Below, piece after piece: positions 1-7,329 of a stretch of 10,560 nucleotides of DNA (the stretch's first letter is position 1; the number at the start of each line of letters is the position of its first letter). The notes beneath the pieces are model-generated. The model worked only from the letters and a program-made list of their open reading frames with translations, ran no database searches and was not told the origin of the DNA. Source of the DNA: Helicobacteraceae bacterium (GTDB lineage: Bacteria > Campylobacterota > Campylobacteria > Campylobacterales > Sulfurimonadaceae); NCBI GenBank assembly GCA_030642185.1, contig DAOWOG010000014.1, positions 1 through 10,560 on the forward strand. The letters run 5' to 3'. The position numbers and the translations under genes were made by a program.

Positions 1-96
1 ACACTGGAAGAAGCTTCTTCATTTATTATCAGTATGGGGGCCGATTTTGTCAAAAAAGATGAAATTACACGTGAAATTCTGCAGCATAAAAAATAG
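1..96 (+). CDS. C-terminal end of a DUF502-like membrane protein (partial)
   Basis: Only the last 31 codons are inside the window; the frame is open from base 1 and ends with TAG at 94-96. The tail contains the stretch LEEASSFIISMGA followed by a charged end. DUF502 family proteins (predicted membrane proteins of unknown function) characteristically end with a segment of the form 'S-V-E-E-A-x-x-x-I-I-S-x-G', and this tail matches that pattern well. The identification is from pattern memory on a very short fragment, so it is tentative. The gene lies only 30 nt upstream of hrpB on the same strand and the two are probably cotranscribed. Confidence 0.55.
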   Translation, partial: TLEEASSFIISMGADFVKKDEITREILQHKK

Positions 97-126
97 ACGT
101 AAAAAATTGAGATCTAACATCATCAT

Positions 127-2691
127 ATGAAGCATAGCCTTCCCGTCAATGATGTCCTCGATGACATCAAAACCGCCTTATTAAAACATAATCAACTGAT
201 CTTACAAGCGCCTCCGGGAGCCGGTAAAACGACACTGGTGCCTATTGCACTGCTGGATCAGGCGTGGCTGGGCGAGAAGATGATCATTATGCTTGAACCC
301 CGCCGTTTGGCTGCCAGGGCTGCAGCTGAAAGGATGGCATCGCTTCTGGGTGAGAAAGTGGGTGAGCGTGTCGGCTATCAGATTAAGATGGAGCGCCGTT
401 TTTCTGATCGAACAAAGATACTTGTGGTGACGGAAGGAATTTTGACGCGAAAACTTCAGGCTGATCCGGCATTGGAAAATACAGCCTTGATTATTTTTGA
501 TGAGTTTCATGAACGCAGTCTTCATGCCGACCTTTCGCTCGCGCTTTCGCTGCAGAGTCAGGAAGTCATTCGTGATGATCTTAAAATTTTGATTATGTCG
601 GCGACACTGAACGCTTCGGCGATCTCAACACTCCTTGGTGATGCCCCGGTTATTACCAGTGAGGGTAAAAGCTACGCGGTTGAACAGATCTATCTCGATC
701 ACAAAACAGCGACGCCTGATCGAAAAACACTTACCCTGAAGATGAGTGCAGTTATTGAAGAAGCGCTAAAGCACGATGAAGGCAGTATTTTGGCTTTTTT
801 ACCCGGAGTTAAAGAGATCATCATGCTTCAGAACAGGCTTATAGATATGTTGAGACAAAAAGGGATCAGGAATGTTATTGTTGCTCCTCTTTACGGTGCA
901 TTGGGTAAAGAAGAGCAGAGGAGGGCGATTTCACCGACAAAAGATGGAGAGCGTAAGATCGTCCTTTCTACCAATATCGCAGAAACCAGCCTGACCATAG
1001 AAGGCATCAGAATCGTAATTGACTCAGGGCTTCAAAGAGTTTCAACCTATCATACCGGTTCAGGTATGAATCGTCTTGAAACCATCTTTATCTCGCAGGA
1101 TTCGGCGATACAGCGAAGCGGACGGGCGGGGCGTTTGAGTGATGGCAAATGCTATCGGCTCTGGCATGCACATAAAAGCCTGGTCAAACATCAAAAACCG
1201 GAGATCCTGACCTCTGATCTGACGCAGATGATGCTGGAACTTGCACAGTGGGGTGTGAACGATCCCTCTGAACTTATATGGCTTGATCCGCCAGCAGCGG
1301 AGGCCGTCAAGCATGCCCGGGAACTTTTGGGTGAATTAATGATGACCGATAAGCGAGATGTGATCACCGATCATGGTAAAGAGGCGCTTTCTCTGGGGCT
1401 TCATCCCCGGTTTGGACACATGATACTTAAAGCTGAGGTACTTGAAGGTACCTATGAAGCTTGTCTGCTCGCTGCACTGCTCAGTGAAAGGGACATTGTA
1501 AAGCCTTCTGCCGGTTTTGCTTCAGATCTGCGTTTACGTCTAAGTCTGCTCTTTGAAAAGCATCTTGATCACCCCTCCATTAACAGTGCTGAAGCACGGC
1601 GCGTTGTAGAACAGGCTGACCTTCTCTATCAAAAGGTTCCCAAATTACAAAAGATAAAACAAAAGATCAAACAGCATCAACCGGAAAATCTTGGTGTTTT
1701 ATTGGGATTTGCCTATCCGGATCGTATCGCCAAAACGAGAAATTTGAAAGACAGACGCTATCTTCTGAGTAATGGCAAAGGAGCGATCCTTGATTTTGAA
1801 GATGATCTGATCACAGAGGAGTATCTGGCAGTGGCAGATCTGAACGTGCAGGAAAAAGATGCACGGATTTTTCTGGCTGCACCGTTGACACTGGATCAGA
1901 TTGAACACTATTTTTCTGAGTTGATTCAAAAAGAGAGTGTTTTGATGTGGAATTCAAATCTCAAACGTGTTGAAGCAAGTGTCAAGACGACATTTTTGAA
2001 ATTGACGCTGCGTGAACAACAGAGCAATGACGTCACGCAAGATGCCATTGCGCGGAAGTTGATAGAGGGGATAAGACAGGAAGGACTGGAGGTTCTGCCA
2101 TGGAGCAAAGAGAGTTTGGCATTGAAGCAGAGGGTGAATTTTCTAAATATTCAAAAAATGGAGCATGAAAAGCTTCTCACTTGCATCGATCTTCCTGATT
2201 TTAGCGATGAGATGCTGTTGCAAACGATGGAAAGTTGGCTGTTGCCTTATGTCGAAGGGATCAGTGATCTTAGAGGGTGCCGAAAACTGAATTTGGAGAA
2301 AATACTGTTCAATGCAATTGAATGGCAGCAGCGGCAGTTTCTGGATGAATTTGCACCGCGTACGCTAAGCGTTCCGAGCGGCTCAAAAATAGCGATCGAT
2401 TACACTGATCCGAAAAACCCCATCCTGCCAGTCAGACTGCAGGAGCTGTTCGGACTTGAAAATACGCCTACGCTCTTAAAAGGCGAGCATAAACTGCTGC
2501 TTCATCTTCTCTCTCCAGCTTACCGGCCCATGCAGGTGACGTATGACCTGCAAAGTTTTTGGAGTGAAGCGTATCACGAGGTCAAAAAAGAGCTGCGCGG
2601 AAAATACAAAAAACATTACTGGCCGGATGACCCGTTAACTGCACAGGCGACAAACCGGACAAAGAAAAATATGATAAACAGAGAAAGTTGA
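127..2691 (+). CDS. hrpB: ATP-dependent DExH-box helicase HrpB
   Basis: The 854-residue product is close to the usual length of HrpB, a superfamily 2 DExH (DEAH/RHA-like) helicase whose precise substrate is still poorly defined. Visible motifs in order: motif I APPGAGKTT at residues 28-36, motif II DEFHER at 125-130 (the F in DEFH is typical of HrpB), motif III SAT at 158-160, motif V around STNIAETS at 281-288, and motif VI QRSGRAGR at 329-336. The rest carries helicase-associated regions and ends with the HrpB-specific C-terminal domain, recognisable from SPAYRPMQVTYDL and HYWPDDP near the end. The ATG at 127 gives the expected short N-terminus before motif I. The Shine-Dalgarno signal is poor (nothing purine-rich at proper spacing), consistent with readthrough translation from the gene 30 nt upstream. 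The reading frame is intact, with no lesion seen. The stop lies 10 nt from the 3' end of a tRNA gene on the opposite strand. Confidence 0.95.
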   Translation: MKHSLPVNDVLDDIKTALLKHNQLILQAPPGAGKTTLVPIALLDQAWLGEKMIIMLEPRRLAARAAAERMASLLGEKVGERVGYQIKMERRFSDRTKILVVTEGILTRKLQADPALENTALIIFDEFHERSLHADLSLALSLQSQEVIRDDLKILIMSATLNASAISTLLGDAPVITSEGKSYAVEQIYLDHKTATPDRKTLTLKMSAVIEEALKHDEGSILAFLPGVKEIIMLQNRLIDMLRQKGIRNVIVAPLYGALGKEEQRRAISPTKDGERKIVLSTNIAETSLTIEGIRIVIDSGLQRVSTYHTGSGMNRLETIFISQDSAIQRSGRAGRLSDGKCYRLWHAHKSLVKHQKPEILTSDLTQMMLELAQWGVNDPSELIWLDPPAAEAVKHARELLGELMMTDKRDVITDHGKEALSLGLHPRFGHMILKAEVLEGTYEACLLAALLSERDIVKPSAGFASDLRLRLSLLFEKHLDHPSINSAEARRVVEQADLLYQKVPKLQKIKQKIKQHQPENLGVLLGFAYPDRIAKTRNLKDRRYLLSNGKGAILDFEDDLITEEYLAVADLNVQEKDARIFLAAPLTLDQIEHYFSELIQKESVLMWNSNLKRVEASVKTTFLKLTLREQQSNDVTQDAIARKLIEGIRQEGLEVLPWSKESLALKQRVNFLNIQKMEHEKLLTCIDLPDFSDEMLLQTMESWLLPYVEGISDLRGCRKLNLEKILFNAIEWQQRQFLDEFAPRTLSVPSGSKIAIDYTDPKNPILPVRLQELFGLENTPTLLKGEHKLLLHLLSPAYRPMQVTYDLQSFWSEAYHEVKKELRGKYKKHYWPDDPLTAQATNRTKKNMINRES

Positions 2692-2701
2692 AAAAGAAAA
2701 A

Positions 2702-2778
2702 TGGTCGGGATGACTGGACTCGAACCAGCGACCACCACACCCCCAGCGTGATACGCTACCAGACTGCGCTACATCCCG
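2702..2778 (-). tRNA. tRNA-Pro, anticodon GGG
   Basis: Read on the minus strand, the sequence folds as a full cloverleaf. The acceptor arms CGGGATG and CATCCCG pair perfectly over 7 bp. The D stem is GCGC/GCGT and the anticodon stem is TCACG/TGTGG. The loop is CTGGGGG, giving anticodon GGG at 2744-2742 with G37 next to it, as usual for proline tRNAs. The variable region is TGGTC and the T arm is GCTGG-TTCGAGT-CCAGT. The 3' CCA is encoded (2704-2702) after discriminator A. The C1-G72 acceptor pair also fits tRNA-Pro. The gene lies 59 nt downstream of cysS on the same strand. Immediately after CCA the minus strand runs into a T-rich tract (2701-2691, T5-C-T5) that could aid termination just before it meets hrpB head-on. 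Confidence 0.95.
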
Positions 2779-2837
2779 AGATGAAGGGTGTTATTTTAGA
2801 GTTATATTGTTTAGAAAAGCATAAAAGATAAGCTCTC
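2779..2837 (-). promoter_or_regulatory. cysS-tRNA spacer with possible tRNA promoter
   Basis: Two AT-rich hexamers on the minus strand could serve as a -10 element for tRNA-Pro: TAAAAT at 2798-2793 and TATAAC at 2806-2801. Either would place a start a few bases before the tRNA 5' end. No clear -35 box is visible, but in Campylobacterota the housekeeping sigma factor generally does not require a conserved one. No convincing terminator hairpin follows cysS, so cotranscription with cysS is equally possible. Confidence 0.3.
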
Positions 2838-4238
2838 TTAGTCAGTACGTTCCCAGAATGTTCCCTGTGCGCTATCCATTAAAGCGACACCCATAGCGGT
2901 AATCTCGTCTCTGATCGCATCGGATTTGCTGAAATCTTTGGCTTTTTTGGCTTCGCTTCGCTGCTCTATCAGTGTGTTGATTTTCTCTTTTGTTGCCTCG
3001 TCAAAACCAAACTGGAAGTATTCAAACGGATTCATAACCCCAAAACCGAGCACTTTTTCGACATAAGCAAGATTGGCCAGTGCTTCTCGTTTAGCCACTT
3101 TGTCTTTTGCATTGCTGTCAAGCGCTTCGTTGGCGGTGGAAATCATCTCATCCAGAAGTGCAAGAGCAGGCGAGATATTCATATCATCGCTGAGTATTTC
3201 GAGCAGTCTGGTCTGAAATTCTGTTTTTTCTTCAACACCTTTCATACCGAAAAGGCGTTTTTTAAGACGGTAGAGCTTGTCGAGACGTTTTTTGGATGCA
3301 ATCAGATCCAGCTCGTTGAAATTGAAATTGCTTCGGTAGTGTGTTGAGAGCAGGTAAAACCGCAGCACTTCTCCCTGATAGGCATGAAGCGCATCTTTAA
3401 TAAAAAAGCTGTTACCAAGGCTTTTACTCATTTTTTCGCCGTCGATGTTTACAAAACCGTTATGCATCCAGTAGTGTGCGAGTTCATGATCCGTTGAACA
3501 GCGTGTCTGGGCTGCTTCATTTTCATGATGGGGAAAAAGCAGGTCGGCGCCTCCGCCGTGAATATCGATGGAGTACTTTTTTCCGGTAGAGAGATGTTTT
3601 TCAATCATTGCAGAACATTCGGTGTGCCATCCAGGACGGCCGGGACCAAAAGGCGATTCAAACGTCAGTGAGTTGTCATGCACCGATTTCCATAATGCAA
3701 AGTCTGCAGGATTTCGTTTTTCAACGGAACTTTCTACACGGCTTTGCGTATCGTCTTCATCTTGGATACGATGGGAAATAGAGAGGTACTTAGAATCGCT
3801 TTGGGTGTCGAAATAGACATCACCGTTGGCGATTTGATAGGCATGGCCTTTGTCGATGAGCTTTTGGATTAGCGCATACATCGCTTCAAGTGATTCGGTT
3901 GCTTTGGGCTCGATCGTCGGACGCCGGACACCAAGTATGTCCATATCGCGGTGATAGGCTGCCGTATAGGTGTCTGTAAGGGTCTGTATATCAATTTTTT
4001 CAGCGGTAGCTTTTTTGATGATCTTGTCATCAATGTCGGTAATGTTGCGTGCAAAAGTAACTTCATAAGCATTGGCCTCAAGAACACGCCGAAGCAGATC
4101 GAACACCAATGCACTTTTGGCATGTCCGAGGTGAGCATCGTCATAGACGGTCGGACCACAGACATACAGTGAGGCTTTCCCCGGGATCAACGGTTCAAAT
4201 TGTTCTTTTGTTTTTGTGACGGAGTTATAGATAACCAT
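2838..4238 (-). CDS. cysS: Cysteinyl-tRNA synthetase
   Basis: This class I aminoacyl-tRNA synthetase charges tRNA-Cys with cysteine in the cytoplasm. The 466-residue length is normal for the bacterial enzyme. The Rossmann core carries the HIGH-type signature as HLGH (residues 36-39) and KMSKS at 269-273. The zinc-binding residues that select cysteine are recognisable by alignment to E. coli (C28, C209, H234, E238): here C27, C208 in WHTEC, H237 and E241 in PHHENE. DIHGGGADL just before is also diagnostic. The ATG at 4238 is preceded by an AAAGGA ribosome site with 8 nt spacing. The start lies inside the end of murJ (14 nt overlap), implying cotranscription and probably translational coupling. 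The C-terminal anticodon-binding region is intact. Confidence 0.97.
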   Translation of the reverse strand: MVIYNSVTKTKEQFEPLIPGKASLYVCGPTVYDDAHLGHAKSALVFDLLRRVLEANAYEVTFARNITDIDDKIIKKATAEKIDIQTLTDTYTAAYHRDMDILGVRRPTIEPKATESLEAMYALIQKLIDKGHAYQIANGDVYFDTQSDSKYLSISHRIQDEDDTQSRVESSVEKRNPADFALWKSVHDNSLTFESPFGPGRPGWHTECSAMIEKHLSTGKKYSIDIHGGGADLLFPHHENEAAQTRCSTDHELAHYWMHNGFVNIDGEKMSKSLGNSFFIKDALHAYQGEVLRFYLLSTHYRSNFNFNELDLIASKKRLDKLYRLKKRLFGMKGVEEKTEFQTRLLEILSDDMNISPALALLDEMISTANEALDSNAKDKVAKREALANLAYVEKVLGFGVMNPFEYFQFGFDEATKEKINTLIEQRSEAKKAKDFSKSDAIRDEITAMGVALMDSAQGTFWERTD

Positions 4239-5631
4239 GGATCAGTTCCTTTGTGAACAGTAAAATGACTGTAAATACTATGGCGCTAAAAAGCCAGAGA
4301 AGAGAATATTTTGCGTTGATTATAGCTAAAAAACGTTCTTTTCCAAATGCATGAACGGTTGCAAAAAAGGCGATAAAACCGCTGATGGTGCTTGCCAGAG
4401 CCAGTCCTGCACCTCCGAGCGGTGTGATAAGCAGCAGCGAAAATACGATGTTGCCGACAAGGCTGAGTGTGGCAATTTTTGCCGCCTGCATCTGCCGGTT
4501 CTGGGCATAGAGCCAGAGTATGAGCAGTTTATTGATGCCAAAAGGGAGCAGACCGATCATATACATCTGTAAAATAAGCGCGGTATTTGCAGTATCTTCT
4601 GCACTGAATGCACCGCGTTCAAAGAGCAGCCAGGTGATCTCTTTGCTGAGTATAAATCCGCCAATGGCACTCAGCATCAGTAAAAAAGCGAGAAACCAGA
4701 ATGCTTTTGTCATAAACCGGAGGGCCTTCTCCTCGTTGTCATTTTTGATATAACGTGCAATACGCGGGAAAAGAGCAATGGATGTAGCAATGGCAAAGAG
4801 GGCCAGCGGAAGCTGAAAAACACGATTGGCATAGTAAAGATAACTGATAATGCCGGTACTTAAAAAACTGGCAAGCCAGGTGTCCAAAAAGGCAGAAAAC
4901 TGTGCCGTCGAATTTCCCCAGATTGCCGGAAAAAACTGTTTTGAAAAGGTACTGCTCTCTTTTTTGATCTGTTGAACTTTTTTTTGATAGAAGCGTACGC
5001 CGCCGACGAGAAGGGGTGACAGGCCGACTTTGTAAATCGCAATGATATGGATAAGAAGCTGTAGGATTCCGCCAATGACCACACCGTAACTCAGATAGGT
5101 TACGATAACTGCGTCACTTTGATCTCTTGAAAGCAAAAGCGCGATGATCAGTGCGATGTTGAGCAGGCCTGTTGCAAAGGCAGTTGTGGCAAAATGGTGT
5201 TTGTACTGTAAAAATGTACTTAAAAAAGTGACGGCAAAGATCAGTGGAAGATAAAAAAAGTTGATGGCGACATAGGGTGCCGCCAATTTGACGGTATCGG
5301 CATCAAATCCCAATGCAATGATTTTGGCGGCAGCTTGCGGAAAGAGGTTGACGATGAGTGTCATCAACATGATGACAAAAATAAACACTACAAAGATATG
5401 AACGGAAAAGACGGCCTTATGGTGTGAGCGGGTAAAGGCAGGGATGAAAGACTGGGTAAAGGCACCCTCAGCAAAAATTCGGCGAAAAAGGTTGGGTAGT
5501 TTAAATGCGATAAAGAAGATGTCGCTGTAGATATTTGCTCCCAGTACGGAAGCGGTCAAAAGATCACGGATAAAGCCCAATATACGTGAAAAGAGAATGC
5601 CGAAACTGTTGGTGAAAATTGATTTAAATAT
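4225..5631 (-). CDS. murJ: Lipid II flippase MurJ (MviN); probable ATA start
   Basis: MurJ belongs to the MOP exporter superfamily and flips lipid II across the inner membrane for peptidoglycan synthesis. The protein is almost entirely hydrophobic segments, as expected for about 14 transmembrane helices. The signature FRRIFAEGAF near the N-terminus is diagnostic. The only canonical start in frame is TTG at 5580, but conserved family sequence continues upstream of it (FKSIFTNSFGILFSRILG). That stretch includes the Arg aligned with E. coli R18, described as important for flipping. Between the in-frame TGA at 5652-5650 and the TTG there is no ATG, GTG or TTG. ATA at 5631-5629 sits 6 nt after GAGAGG and would give 468 residues, aligning with the E. 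coli start. With that numbering R16, R22, D37 and R50/R51 correspond to E. coli R18, R24, D39 and R52/R53. Function is confident; the start codon is inference. Confidence 0.92.
   Translation of the reverse strand: MFKSIFTNSFGILFSRILGFIRDLLTASVLGANIYSDIFFIAFKLPNLFRRIFAEGAFTQSFIPAFTRSHHKAVFSVHIFVVFIFVIMLMTLIVNLFPQAAAKIIALGFDADTVKLAAPYVAINFFYLPLIFAVTFLSTFLQYKHHFATTAFATGLLNIALIIALLLSRDQSDAVIVTYLSYGVVIGGILQLLIHIIAIYKVGLSPLLVGGVRFYQKKVQQIKKESSTFSKQFFPAIWGNSTAQFSAFLDTWLASFLSTGIISYLYYANRVFQLPLALFAIATSIALFPRIARYIKNDNEEKALRFMTKAFWFLAFLLMLSAIGGFILSKEITWLLFERGAFSAEDTANTALILQMYMIGLLPFGINKLLILWLYAQNRQMQAAKIATLSLVGNIVFSLLLITPLGGAGLALASTISGFIAFFATVHAFGKERFLAIINAKYSLLWLFSAIVFTVILLFTKELIHGYL
4247..4252 (-). 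promoter_or_regulatory. cysS ribosome binding site inside murJ
   Basis: Minus-strand AAAGGA lies 8 nt before the cysS ATG. It sits within the last codons of murJ, so ribosomes finishing murJ pass directly over it. This supports the ATG at 4238 as the cysS start. Confidence 0.7.
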
Positions 5632-5717
5632 AGGGTACCTCTCAAACCATCACAGTTTTTTTACGTAATATTAACGAACTAGTGATTAAAATATCTTCTT
5701 TAGAATAAAGGAACGAT
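5632..5717. promoter_or_regulatory. Divergent promoter region between murJ and ruvA
   Basis: This gap must carry the 5' signals for both the murJ-cysS unit (minus) and the ruvA-ddl-hydrolase-murF unit (plus). On the + strand a -10-like TAAAAT at 5687-5692 would start transcription near 5699, and AAAGGAA at 5707-5713 is the ruvA ribosome site. On the minus strand the 5661-5700 stretch is AT-rich, with several TAAT-like hexamers and no single clear -10. No operator or riboswitch is recognised. Confidence 0.4.
5638..5643 (-). promoter_or_regulatory. Probable murJ ribosome binding site
   Basis: Minus-strand GAGAGG at 5643-5638 is a good Shine-Dalgarno sequence. It is followed after 6 nt by ATA (5631-5629), in frame with murJ. 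No other purine-rich block precedes the downstream TTG at 5580, where the upstream bases are inside conserved MurJ coding sequence. This site therefore supports initiation at or very near 5631. Confidence 0.55.
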
Positions 5718-6281
5718 ATGATCGTTGGGATAGAGGGTACAGTTGAGCTGAAAGAACCGACGGTTCTCCATATCAATGTACATGGTCTTATTTATGAAGT
5801 TTTTATCTCCTTGCAGACGTATGGAGCATTGACGAGTGAACGTATCAAACTGTATACTTCACATATCATTCGTGAGGATGCACAGCTCTTGTATGGTTTT
5901 GCAGAGGCGAGCGAGAAAGTTCTGTTTCAGCGTCTGATCAAGATCAGCGGAGTCGGTCCGAAAGTGGCGATGGCGATCTGTTCGACTTTCAGTTCCTCAC
6001 AGTTTGCCCAGATCATTGCGTCCAGCGATATTACAGGTCTGAAGCGGGTACCCGGGATCGGGCCGAAAAGTGCAGGGCGTATCCTGGTAGAACTGAGTGG
6101 CTTTGATGCAGAATTAACGCAACAGGGTTCACCGAAAAATCTCGCTTCAAGCGAGGCTGCACTGGCATTGGAATCCTTGGGATTCAAAAAAGAGCTTGTT
6201 TCCAGGGTTCTGAGTCAGTGTGAAAGCTCCGATACTGCTTCTCTGGTTAAAGAAGCACTCAAGAAATTACAAAAAATATAA
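5718..6281 (+). CDS. ruvA: Holliday junction DNA helicase subunit RuvA
   Basis: RuvA tetramers bind four-way Holliday junctions and load the RuvB motor for branch migration in recombinational repair. The 187 residues fit the three-domain plan. An N-terminal OB fold (about 1-62) ends in [11 protein letters not shown]53 and D54 align with the acidic pin residues E55/D56 of E. coli RuvA. Two helix-hairpin-helix motifs follow, SGVGPKVA at 77-84 and PGIGPKSA at 112-119. After a flexible linker comes a small C-terminal helical domain (about 143-187) that contacts RuvB. The ATG at 5718 follows AAAGGAA with good spacing. ruvB is not adjacent, as is common in this group. RuvA is the first gene of the + strand run; ddl begins 10 nt after its stop. 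Confidence 0.97.
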   Translation: MIVGIEGTVELKEPTVLHINVHGLIYEVFISLQTYGALTSERIKLYTSHIIREDAQLLYGFAEASEKVLFQRLIKISGVGPKVAMAICSTFSSSQFAQIIASSDITGLKRVPGIGPKSAGRILVELSGFDAELTQQGSPKNLASSEAALALESLGFKKELVSRVLSQCESSDTASLVKEALKKLQKI

Positions 6282-6284
6282 AGG
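6279..6284 (+). promoter_or_regulatory. ddl ribosome binding site overlapping the ruvA stop
   Basis: TAAAGG at 6279-6284 contains the ruvA TAA stop and lies 7 nt before the GTG at 6292. It decides the ddl start in favour of GTG 6292 over the in-frame ATG at 6220, which would overlap ruvA by 62 nt and has no comparable signal. Confidence 0.7.
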
Positions 6285-6291
6285 CAAAGAT

Positions 6292-7329
6292 GTGCAATTA
6301 GCAATTTTATTCGGGGGTGCCAGTTTTGAACATGAGATCAGTATTGTCAGTGCGGTCACACTTAAAGAGAAACTGACATCGTTTGATCTGAAGTTTATCT
6401 TTTGTGACCAGGATCATCAATTATACCTGATTGATGCAGCAAAAATGAAAGCCAAAACCTTTGCTTCGGGCGAATACAAAAAGATGCCGATTTTGACATT
6501 GGGTCTCAAGACGTTTATGCATAAAAAACGTCTTACAACCGAGAAATATACCTTTACGGTGCTCAATCTGATTCATGGGGCGGATGGTGAAGACGGTACA
6601 GTTGCCGCACTGTTTGATTTTTATAAAATCAGCTATATCGGCCCGGGTACAGCGGCTTCCGTATTCAGTTATGATAAACGCTATACCAAATGGCTTGCCG
6701 ATTCGCTTGGTGTCAAAACACTTGAGTTTGAGACAGCCTATGCGAATGAAGTCGGTCCCATTAATACTCCGCTGCCTTTTATCGTTAAACCTTCCCGCCT
6801 TGGAAGTTCTATCGGGGTCAGTGTCGTTCGTAAGGTGAGCGAGATCGATTATGCTTTGGATATTGCTTTTGAGTATGATAAAAGTGCAATTATCGAGCCT
6901 TTCATTGAGGGAGTCAGGGAATTCAATCTTGCAGGTTGCAAAGCGGGTGACGAAATTCTGTTTTCCATGATCGAAGAACCGCAAAAAGATGATTTTTTGG
7001 ATTTTGATAAAAAATATCTTGATTTTTCGCGTTCATCCACAGCGAGTGCGGCTGATCTGGATGAAAAGACGGTTGCAAAGTTTCAACATATTTTTAAACG
7101 TATCTATGGAAATCTGTTTGAAGGAGCCTTGATACGCTGCGATTTTTTTATGATCAATGATGAAATCTATCTCAATGAAATCAATCCTATCCCCGGTTCC
7201 ATGGCCAACTATCTGTTTGATGATTTTGAGTCGGTGATCAAAACGCTTCTGATGCATCTTCCGGTCAAGTCGATGCCGCGGGTGAAATATAATTATATTC
7301 ACTCGATCAATGCTGCTAAAGGAAAATAG
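6292..7329 (+). CDS. ddl: D-alanine--D-alanine ligase
   Basis: Ddl joins two D-alanines using ATP, supplying the dipeptide that MurF adds to UDP-MurNAc-tripeptide. With the GTG start at 6292 the product has 345 residues, the usual size in Campylobacterota. The first strand then reads QLAILFGGASFEHEISI, the standard Ddl N-terminus containing the conserved HEIS motif. ATP-grasp features follow in order: GEDGT at 99-103, the nucleotide-binding KPSRLGSSIGV at 166-176, and the metal ligands D284, E296 and N298 in EINPIPGS (aligned with E. coli DdlB D257, E270 and N272). An in-frame ATG at 6220 would add 24 residues encoded inside ruvA and unlike the family, so it is rejected. The stop TAG is followed immediately by the ATG of the next gene, indicating tight coupling. 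The frame is complete and no active-site change is seen. Confidence 0.95.
   Translation: MQLAILFGGASFEHEISIVSAVTLKEKLTSFDLKFIFCDQDHQLYLIDAAKMKAKTFASGEYKKMPILTLGLKTFMHKKRLTTEKYTFTVLNLIHGADGEDGTVAALFDFYKISYIGPGTAASVFSYDKRYTKWLADSLGVKTLEFETAYANEVGPINTPLPFIVKPSRLGSSIGVSVVRKVSEIDYALDIAFEYDKSAIIEPFIEGVREFNLAGCKAGDEILFSMIEEPQKDDFLDFDKKYLDFSRSSTASAADLDEKTVAKFQHIFKRIYGNLFEGALIRCDFFMINDEIYLNEINPIPGSMANYLFDDFESVIKTLLMHLPVKSMPRVKYNYIHSINAAKGK

Noticed and set aside
4225..5580. murJ starting at TTG 5580
   Set aside because: It removes the conserved N-terminal helix and a functionally important Arg, and no ribosome site precedes it.
6220..6291. N-terminal extension of Ddl from an in-frame ATG at 6220
   Set aside because: It lies inside ruvA, adds 24 residues unlike Ddl, and has no ribosome site. 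GTG 6292 has TAAAGG at 7 nt and gives the normal Ddl N-terminus.
6421..6984. 187-residue open frame on the minus strand within ddl
   Set aside because: It is antisense to the ATP-grasp core of ddl and its product has no recognisable features.
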